Source: Salinispora fenicalii (lineage in GTDB: Bacteria > Actinomycetota > Actinomycetes > Mycobacteriales > Micromonosporaceae). From it: DNA of 64,000 nucleotides. Made by a program: the position numbers and the translations under genes. Location: positions 71,584 to 135,583 of the forward strand of contig NZ_KI911474.1 in assembly GCF_000514815.1 (NCBI RefSeq), written 5' to 3'. Of this stretch, positions 57,910 through 64,000 are shown one piece after another (the stretch's first letter is position 1; each line of letters starts with the position of its first letter). The notes beneath the pieces were generated by a model that was not told the DNA's origin, did no database searches, and saw nothing but the letters and a program-made list of their open reading frames with translations.

Positions 57910-59472
57910 ATGGATGAGGTGACGACAAGCCTCCAGCGCCCGGTAACCAACGGAGGCCGGAGCAAAACCGTGCGGCACGTCGACAGCTTCGAGATCCAGC
58001 CGCCGACACCGCCGTCCCACAACGGCGTGCCTCGGTCGGCCTGGGCCCGTAGCCACCGCCGGGTATCCCGCTGGCACCGCCCCTATACCGCGATCCTGGT
58101 TCTGCTGGACTTCGCCGCCGCCGCCTTCGCGAGCTTCACCGCTATTCGCGCCTTCGACCAGTCGCGGGCCGGGTTCTACGACGACCCGACCTGGTTCTAC
58201 ACCGTGGCCTGCGCGCTGCTGCCGCTCGGCTGGGTGGCGATCCTCTGGTTCAACGGCTCCTACGATCGGCGTTACCTGGGCCTCGGCCCGGATGAGTTCA
58301 AGCGGGTGCTCCGCGCCGGTGTGGCGGTCTGCGCGACAGTCTCCTTCCTAGCGTTCGCCACCAAGACCGATCTGTCCCGATATTCGGTCGGCACCGCGCT
58401 ACTTCTCGCCCTGCTGCTGATCCTGCTGGTCCGGATCCTGTCCCGATTCGTGCTGCATGCGCTCCGGCGCAACGCTGGCCGGGGCGCGCACCGGATGGTC
58501 CTGGTGGGCACCTTGCCCGAGTGCCTGGAGGTCCACCGCCAGGTCACCCGTACCCCCGCCGCCGGCCTGGTGCCGGTCGCCATCCACCTCACCGACGGCT
58601 ACGCGGCTGCCCGGGGGGTGGAAACCCCGGTCCCGGTCTACGCCGGGCGGGACCTCCTCGCCCTGGTTCGCGAGGTCGGCGGCGACACGATCGCGGTCTG
58701 CGGGTCGGCCAGCGCCGAGCCCGGCGAGCTGCGCCGCATGGCCTGGCAACTCGAAGGTTCCGGGGTCGACCTGGCGGTGGTCCCGCAGTTGACCGACATC
58801 GCCGGGCCCCGGGTGCACATCCGGCCGATCGAGGGCCTGCCGCTGCTGCACGTGGAAGAGCCGACCCTCTCCGGTCCGGCACTGCTGGCGAAGAACATGC
58901 TCGACCGGATGGCCGCCGGCCTCGGCCTGTTGGTCCTGCTACCGGTCTTCCTCGCGATCGCGGTCGCGATCCGGATCTCCGACCCGGGCCCGGTCTTCTT
59001 CCGGCAGCCCCGGGTGGGCCACGAGGGGCGGACCTTCCGGGTCTGGAAGTTCCGCACCATGTACGTGGATGCCGAGGAGCGGCTGGCCAGCCTGGTGGAC
59101 CAGAACGAGACCGACGGCATGCTGTTCAAGATGAAGCGGGACCCGAGGGTCTTCCCGGTGGGCCGCTTTCTGCGCGCCTCGTCCCTTGACGAACTGCCCC
59201 AGCTCATCAACGTGCTGAAGGGTGAGATGTCGTTGGTCGGGCCCCGCCCGCTGCCCGCCGACGACGGTGACTTCCTCGGCGACGTACGCCGCCGGCTGCT
59301 GGTCAAACCGGGCATCACCGGCCTCTGGCAGGTCTCCGGCCGCTCCGACCTCTCCTGGGATGAGGCGGTCCGCCTCGACCTCTACTACGTCGACAACTGG
59401 TCCCTGACGTACGACCTGAGCATCCTCTGGCGCACAGTCGGAGTGGTACTCGCACGGAAGGGTGCGTACTAG
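57910..59472 (+). CDS. Polyprenyl glycosylphosphotransferase (EPS initiation)
   Basis: 520 residues; GGAGG before ATG 57910. Four N-terminal helices (~58-180), a CoA-binding-like Rossmann middle (RMVLVGTLPECLEVHRQVTR), a fifth helix, then the bacterial sugar-transferase domain (DRMAAGLGLLVLLPVFLAIA, DPGPVFFRQPRVGHEGRTFR, KFRTMYVDAEERL, SLDELPQLINVLKGEMSLVG, GITGLWQVSGRSDLSWDEAV). Transfers a sugar phosphate to undecaprenyl phosphate to start exopolysaccharide assembly. The gene at 59477 follows. Confidence 0.95.
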   Translation: MDEVTTSLQRPVTNGGRSKTVRHVDSFEIQPPTPPSHNGVPRSAWARSHRRVSRWHRPYTAILVLLDFAAAAFASFTAIRAFDQSRAGFYDDPTWFYTVACALLPLGWVAILWFNGSYDRRYLGLGPDEFKRVLRAGVAVCATVSFLAFATKTDLSRYSVGTALLLALLLILLVRILSRFVLHALRRNAGRGAHRMVLVGTLPECLEVHRQVTRTPAAGLVPVAIHLTDGYAAARGVETPVPVYAGRDLLALVREVGGDTIAVCGSASAEPGELRRMAWQLEGSGVDLAVVPQLTDIAGPRVHIRPIEGLPLLHVEEPTLSGPALLAKNMLDRMAAGLGLLVLLPVFLAIAVAIRISDPGPVFFRQPRVGHEGRTFRVWKFRTMYVDAEERLASLVDQNETDGMLFKMKRDPRVFPVGRFLRASSLDELPQLINVLKGEMSLVGPRPLPADDGDFLGDVRRRLLVKPGITGLWQVSGRSDLSWDEAVRLDLYYVDNWSLTYDLSILWRTVGVVLARKGAY

Positions 59473-59476
59473 CCCG

Positions 59477-60448
59477 ATGGAGCAGGTACTTGTCACCGGA
59501 GCCACCGGCACCGTGGGGAGCCTTCTGGTTCGGGACCTCGCCGACCGCGGCGTGCGGGTGCGGGCGCTGGTTCGTTCGCCAGAACGGGCGGCGGCAGCGC
59601 TACCCCAGGGTGTGGAGACGTTCCGGGGGGATGTCACCGACTCGGGGTCGGTCCGCTCCGCGGTAGGTGGGTGTGACACCGTCTTTCACGCTGCCGGGCT
59701 ACCTGAGCAGTGGTTGGCCAATCCTGACCTCTTCGAGCAGGTCAACGTCGACGGCACTCGGCACCTGGTGGAGGCGGCTCTTGCCGAGGAGGTGGCGACG
59801 TTCGTCTACACCAGCACCATCGATGTCTTCGACCAGGTCCCGGGCCGACCTTTCGACGAGTCAAAGATCGCAGAACGTCCGCTCGGCACGGCGTACGAGC
59901 GTTCCAAGCAGCGCGCCGACGTTCTCGTGACCGAGGCGGTCCAGCGGGGCCTGCCAGCTCGGTTCCTTCATCCATCCGGGGTTTACGGGCCCGGTCCGGC
60001 AACCGCGACCGCGCTGAACCTGGTGCTGCTCAGGCTGGCCCGTAACCAGGTTCCCGTACTGCCCCCGGGCGGCATGCCCGTCGTCTTCACCGAAGACGTC
60101 TCGCGGGGACACCTCCTCGCCGCCGAGGCACCGATCGGCAGCCGGTTCATCCTCTCCGACCGCTACCTGACCATGACCGCCATCGCCGAGCTGGTCCACA
60201 CGCTGGTGCCGACGGCCAAGGTCCCCCGCACCTTGCCACCGGCCCTCGCGACGACCCTGGCCACCTCCGGTGAGTTCGTCGCCCGCCTGACCCGCCGGCC
60301 GCCCCTGCTCGCCGCGGGCGAGCTGCACTTCCTCCGCTCTCACCCACTACCCGACGCCTCCCGGGCCCGCAGTCAACTGGGCTGGCACACCACCGAGGTA
60401 CCGGAGGGTTTTGCCCGCGCCCTGCGGCACTTCGGCGCACTGCCCTAG
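59477..60448 (+). CDS. Extended short-chain dehydrogenase/epimerase
   Basis: 323 residues from ATG 59477 (4 bp after the previous stop). NAD(P) motif VTGATGTVGSLLVRDLADRG, active-site Tyr/Lys in GTAYERSKQRADVL, substrate region FLHPSGVYGPGPATATALNL. Resembles the 3-beta-HSD/dihydroflavonol reductase branch; a sugar nucleotide or a lipid could be the substrate. Co-transcription with the EPS initiator is likely. Confidence 0.9.
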   Translation: MEQVLVTGATGTVGSLLVRDLADRGVRVRALVRSPERAAAALPQGVETFRGDVTDSGSVRSAVGGCDTVFHAAGLPEQWLANPDLFEQVNVDGTRHLVEAALAEEVATFVYTSTIDVFDQVPGRPFDESKIAERPLGTAYERSKQRADVLVTEAVQRGLPARFLHPSGVYGPGPATATALNLVLLRLARNQVPVLPPGGMPVVFTEDVSRGHLLAAEAPIGSRFILSDRYLTMTAIAELVHTLVPTAKVPRTLPPALATTLATSGEFVARLTRRPPLLAAGELHFLRSHPLPDASRARSQLGWHTTEVPEGFARALRHFGALP

Positions 60449-60530
60449 CCAGCAGCCGGCAGCACGGCCTTCACCCGGTGCACCTAGCCCGGCTCCACCC
60501 CCTTGGCAGCAGCGGTCGGCAGCGGCCAGG

Positions 60531-61763
60531 ATGCACTCCGTGAGTGGCAGCTTCTCCGCCGTCGTCGGCGTCGTCGCTCTGGCGACCGCGCTGGCGGCGG
60601 CCCTCGTCGCGGTGCTGCGCCCCCGCGGCCACCGCACCATCGCCACCGCCACGCAGCGGGCCACCTACGAGGTGCTGCACACCGCCGGACTCGCCGCCGA
60701 GCCACTGCGCGCCGGGCTGACCGCCACGAACGCGGCCAAGGCCGCGCGCCACCTCCGCGCCCTGATCGGGGCGGCCGGGCTGGCGCTCACCGACACCGCG
60801 GCGCTACTCGCCCTCGACGGGCGCGGCGCGCACCACCGGACCCAGCTCGTCGCGGCAGCCCGCCGGGTCGTGGCGGCCGGTCGATCAACCGTGCTCGGGG
60901 AGGCGGAGCTGCCCTGTGACCGGGTGGACTGCCCGGTCCGGGGCGCCGTCGTCGCACCGTTGACCGGCGTGGACCGGAGGGTAGTCGGCGCACTACTGGC
61001 CATCACGGACGCGGCGCCCGCACCCGGCCTGGTGCAAGCGACGCTGGAGACCGCGCACTGGGCCGGTAGCCAACTCGCCCTCGCCGAGCTGGACTCTTCC
61101 CGAGAGCGCCTGGCCCGCGCCGAGGTCCGCGCGCTGCGGGCACAGATCAGCCCCCATTTCATCTACAACGCGCTGACAGCGATCGGATCCTTCGTCCGCA
61201 CCGACCCCGACCGAGCCCGGGAGTTGATCCTCGAGTTCGCCGAGTTCACCCGCTACTCGTTTCGGGCGCACGGCGAGTTCACCACCCTCGCCGAAGAGCT
61301 TCGATCGATCGATCGCTACCTGACCATCGAACGGGCCCGGTTCGGTGATCGGCTCCAGGTGCGACTCCAGGTCGCACCTGAGGTGCTTCCGGTGACCCTG
61401 CCCTTCCTCTGCCTGCAACCACTGGTCGAGAACGCAGTCCGACACGGGTTGTCCGGCAAGCCCGGTACCGGCATGGTGAGCATCGAGGCCCAAGACACGG
61501 GCACCGAATGCCACATCACGGTGGAGGACGACGGGGTGGGGATGGATCCGGCCACGCTGACCGCCGGCATCGCCGAACTGGCCGCCGGGAGCGACCCGGT
61601 GGGGGCGCCGGGCGGGCATGTGGGTCTGGCCAATGTTGACGAACGACTTCGAGCGGCCTTCGGCGACGAATTCGGCCTGGTGGTGGAGACCGGCCTCGGC
61701 TCGGGTACGCGGGTAAGCATGCGGGTGCCGAAGTTCCATCCCGGCGTACGGGCGAGCTCGTGA
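60531..61763 (+). CDS. LytS-type sensor histidine kinase
   Basis: 410 residues from ATG 60531. One N-terminal helix (~5-24), a GAF-like sensor, the His_kinase domain (LRAQISPHFIYNALTAIGSF, phospho-acceptor His), and HATPase_c (LVENAVRHGLSGKPGTG, VEDDGVGMDP, HVGLANVDERLRAAFG). Stop overlaps the regulator start (GTGA). Confidence 0.9.
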   Translation: MHSVSGSFSAVVGVVALATALAAALVAVLRPRGHRTIATATQRATYEVLHTAGLAAEPLRAGLTATNAAKAARHLRALIGAAGLALTDTAALLALDGRGAHHRTQLVAAARRVVAAGRSTVLGEAELPCDRVDCPVRGAVVAPLTGVDRRVVGALLAITDAAPAPGLVQATLETAHWAGSQLALAELDSSRERLARAEVRALRAQISPHFIYNALTAIGSFVRTDPDRARELILEFAEFTRYSFRAHGEFTTLAEELRSIDRYLTIERARFGDRLQVRLQVAPEVLPVTLPFLCLQPLVENAVRHGLSGKPGTGMVSIEAQDTGTECHITVEDDGVGMDPATLTAGIAELAAGSDPVGAPGGHVGLANVDERLRAAFGDEFGLVVETGLGSGTRVSMRVPKFHPGVRASS

Positions 61764-62512
61764 CCGGGCTCCTCCGGGTCCTGGCGGTTGACGACGAGCC
61801 ACCAGCCCTCGACGAATTGGCGTACCACCTACGGGTCGACCCGCGAGTCGCCCGGCTACACACCGCCGGTGACGCCACCGAGGCGTTGCGGGTGCTCCGC
61901 GACGGCGACGTGGACGTGGTCTTCCTCGACATCCGGATGCCGGGGCTGGACGGTATGGAGCTGGCCCGGGTGCTACGCCGCTTCGCCCGGCCGCCGGCCA
62001 TCGTCTTCGTCACCGCCTACGACGACGGCGCGGCGGACGCGTTCGACCTGGGCGCGACGGACTACGTCCGCAAACCGGTCCGGGCGCAACGGTTGGCCGA
62101 GTCGCTGCGCCGGGTGATCGGATCGCGGTGGGTGCCCCCGCAGCCGGCGGCGCCGGCACAGGAAGAGGACCCGACGATCCCGATCGAGCTGGCCGGGACG
62201 ACCCGGATGCTGCCCCGGTCGGCGGTGCGCTGGGTGGAGGCCCAGGGTGACTACGTGCGACTGCACACCGCCGACGGTTCCCACCTGGTCCGGGTCTCCT
62301 TGGCGACCCTCGCCGAGCGGTGGGCTAACGCGGGCTTCGTCCGAATCCACCGCTCCTACCTGGTCCAGTTGCGGCTCATCGCCGAGCTGCGGCTGGTGAA
62401 CTCCGGGTACGTGGTGGTGGTCGACGCGACCGAACTGCCGGTCAGTCGGCGGCACACCCGCGAGCTGAAGGAGAAGCTGATCCGAGCGGCCAAGCAGGAC
62501 TGGGCCCGCTGA
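61760..62512 (+). CDS. LytTR-family response regulator
   Basis: 250 residues from GTG 61760. Receiver domain (RVLAVDDEPPALDELAYHLR, phospho-Asp in VVFLDIRMPGLDGMEL, Lys in DYVRKPVRAQRLAESL), then a LytTR DNA-binding domain (WVEAQGDYVRLHTADGSHLV, GFVRIHRSYLVQLRLIAELR). Pairs with the kinase; targets unknown. Confidence 0.94.
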   Translation: MTGLLRVLAVDDEPPALDELAYHLRVDPRVARLHTAGDATEALRVLRDGDVDVVFLDIRMPGLDGMELARVLRRFARPPAIVFVTAYDDGAADAFDLGATDYVRKPVRAQRLAESLRRVIGSRWVPPQPAAPAQEEDPTIPIELAGTTRMLPRSAVRWVEAQGDYVRLHTADGSHLVRVSLATLAERWANAGFVRIHRSYLVQLRLIAELRLVNSGYVVVVDATELPVSRRHTRELKEKLIRAAKQDWAR

Positions 62513-62582
62513 CCCAGCTCGTACGGCAGCCACCGGTTGAGATGGCGCTGGTGGGGCGCCTGGTCCGAGTTGATCTGCTTCG

Positions 62583-63290
62583 TCATGCCGTCCTCACTTC
62601 GTCGCTCTGCTTCGTACCGGCGAAGGGGGAGCGGACGGGGTCCGTGGACCGGATGCCCTTGAGGAGGAGCCAGCCACCGGCGACGACTTCGAAGGTGAGC
62701 ATCGGCAGCCACAGGAGTATGCCGGCGCCCTCGGTGGTGACGGCGCCGGCGGCGCTTTGCACGGGGACGCTGACGGCGAGCAGCAGCGACGCGAACAGGC
62801 CGAGGATGGCCAGCGGTCGGGGGATCGCGCGGGACCGCAGTAGTAGGTAGGCGAACACGGCACTGCCGACGGCGAAGAAGCAGGCGCCGACGTTCGTGCT
62901 CCACACAGCGATGTCGGCCGCCGCCGCGCCCAGTTCCCGGGCGCTGTCCGTTTGTTGCCGGCTGAGTGACAGCAGCAGCATGGCACCGAGGATCTGTACC
63001 GCGTAGAGTCCCGACTCCACCGCCCGGCAGGCCAGGGCGAAGGCGGCCAGAGACGGGTCCTGTCGCCGGGTGATGGCGTGCAGCATGGCGGCCAGACCCA
63101 GCGTGGCGATACCGGCGACGACCAGCAGCACGATGCTGAGCTGCAGCCCGGACGGGTGGGTGGCGATGTCGTCGAGCCGTTCCGCGATTCCGCCGGCACT
63201 GCTGCCGGCAGCAGCCGGACTGGCCAGGACGGCCGCGATAACCAGTAGGAATAGGGCACCGGCGAGGCGCGCGGCGGACCGTTCGGACAT
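62583..63290 (-). CDS. DUF4386 membrane protein
   Basis: 235 residues with six hydrophobic segments. RSAARLAGALFLLVIAAVLA, ESGLYAVQILGAMLLLSLSR and SRAIPRPLAILGLFASLLLA match DUF4386. Function unknown. It converges on the LytTR gene. Confidence 0.85.
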   Translation of the reverse strand: MSERSAARLAGALFLLVIAAVLASPAAAGSSAGGIAERLDDIATHPSGLQLSIVLLVVAGIATLGLAAMLHAITRRQDPSLAAFALACRAVESGLYAVQILGAMLLLSLSRQQTDSARELGAAAADIAVWSTNVGACFFAVGSAVFAYLLLRSRAIPRPLAILGLFASLLLAVSVPVQSAAGAVTTEGAGILLWLPMLTFEVVAGGWLLLKGIRSTDPVRSPFAGTKQSDEVRTA

Positions 63291-63475
63291 AGTTCCTCCA
63301 GCAGTATCGTGGCAACCCCGGGTCGGGCTGCGGCGGTTCGAGCAGCGGGCAGCGACGTACCCACCGCGATCAAGGTGGACCGATCGTGACGGGCACGCGT
63401 TGAGTCGGCGTTGTGCGGACGTTGAGAAGATGTTGAGCTGCGGGTCGGGGCGGGCTATCGGACGCGGGAGTGGCT

Positions 63476-64000
63476 ATGGCAGGGCCGGCGGTACGCATAC
63501 GGTTGCTCGGCGGGGTCGAGGTGGTGGACGGGAACGGCGCCGCCATCGACATTGGGGCGGGTAAGTGCCGTGCGCTGCTGGCGGCCCTGGCGTTGCAACC
63601 CGGCGTGGCGGTTCCGGACTGGCGGCTGATCGATCTGCTGTGGGGCGAGCAACCGCCCCGGACTGCCGTCCGAACTCTGCAGTCGTACATCGCTCGGCTG
63701 CGGGGTGGTCTGGGCGCCACGAGGATTGTCCGCTCGGGTGCCGCGTACCGTCTCGATGTACCCGCCGATGCGGTCGATGTGATCCGGTTCGGCCGGCGGG
63801 TCGAGGCCGGTGACCTCGCCGGGGCGCTCGCCGAGTGGACCGGCGATCCGCTCGCCGGGGTGCCGGTGCCCGGCCTGGCTGCGGCCGTGGACGGCCTGGT
63901 CGAACGGTGGCTCGGCGCGGTCGAAGCCGACCTCGCCGCCCGGGTGGACGCTGACGCCGCAGCGACCGTGGGGCCGTTGACTGAGCTGAGTGCGCGGTAT
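63476..64000 (+). CDS. SARP/AfsR-type regulator, 3'-truncated by window edge
   Basis: The first 175 residues are visible from ATG 63476. The winged-helix DNA-binding domain is present (VRIRLLGGVEVVDGNGAAID, LLAALALQPG, WRLIDLLWGEQPPRTAVRTL, QSYIARLRGGLG), then the start of the bacterial transcriptional activation domain (DVIRFGRRVEAGDLAGALAE). Such regulators switch on secondary metabolism. The remainder, which would show whether an ATPase/TPR part follows, is outside. Confidence 0.9.
   Translation, partial: MAGPAVRIRLLGGVEVVDGNGAAIDIGAGKCRALLAALALQPGVAVPDWRLIDLLWGEQPPRTAVRTLQSYIARLRGGLGATRIVRSGAAYRLDVPADAVDVIRFGRRVEAGDLAGALAEWTGDPLAGVPVPGLAAAVDGLVERWLGAVEADLAARVDADAAATVGPLTELSARY

Overview
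The window is high-GC DNA from an actinomycete. The best fit is Micromonosporaceae (a Salinispora or Micromonospora relative). This rests on GTG starts and ATGA/GTGA gene overlaps, XRE-DUF5753/DUF397 regulator pairs, a SARP-type regulator, a carotenoid locus next to a MerR/B12-type regulator, an actinobacterial Tad pilus operon, and small proteins with a C-terminal LTP..RAN motif or a CxxCG..WPC motif. The assignment is inference; no rRNA or other phylogenetic marker is present.

Layout. (1) 1-6.2 kb: two paralogous secreted beta-helix proteins (the first cut by the window edge) flank a DeoR/MFS pair, a CadI-like metal-stress protein and an acetyltransferase. (2) 6.2-7.6 kb: an XRE regulator with a divergent small-gene pair. 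(3) 7.68-11.67 kb: a decayed integrative element between 106-bp direct repeats that copy the 3' part of a tRNA-Phe gene, with a broken tyrosine integrase next to the tRNA. Three tRNA genes (Phe, Asp, Glu) follow. (4) 12.1-18.8 kb: early carotenoid genes. A MerR/B12 regulator, idi, crtI and crtE read left; crtB and a flavin disulfide oxidoreductase read right. (5) 18.8-21.8 kb: MmgE/PrpD, a crotonase lacking one catalytic Glu, and bluB. (6) 21.8-32.0 kb: a Tad/Flp pilus operon of twelve leftward genes with a divergent prepilin peptidase. (7) 32.2-38 kb: an accessory patch with DUF397/XRE, a seven-unit phased repeat array, a second small-gene pair, Nudix, MerR/GyrI and GNAT proteins, gene remnants and tRNA-Ser. 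(8) 38-45 kb: quinone reductase, SoxR, a split transketolase, a GT2 transferase, and a two-component system with a lipoprotein. (9) 45-53 kb: thiolase, PH-domain protein, rhomboid, cyclophilin, CorA, aminotransferase and CBS protein. (10) 53-60.5 kb: a cytidylyltransferase / glycerol-1-phosphate-dehydrogenase-like / CDP-alcohol transferase operon, a GT4 transferase, Fpg/Nei, a polyprenyl glycosylphosphotransferase and an SDR. (11) 60.5-64 kb: a LytS/LytTR pair, a DUF4386 membrane protein and the start of a SARP regulator.

The points I rate most worth following are the overlapping three-gene operon at 53.06-55.58 kb, which looks like a pathway for an unusual CDP-alcohol; the helically phased ~31-bp repeats at 33.17-33.38 kb beside an XRE regulator; the repeated XRE plus small-gene cassette; the tRNA-Phe element remnant; the MerR/B12 regulator with an apparent substitution at the adenosyl-capping Trp; and short tandem duplications at the ends of convergent genes.
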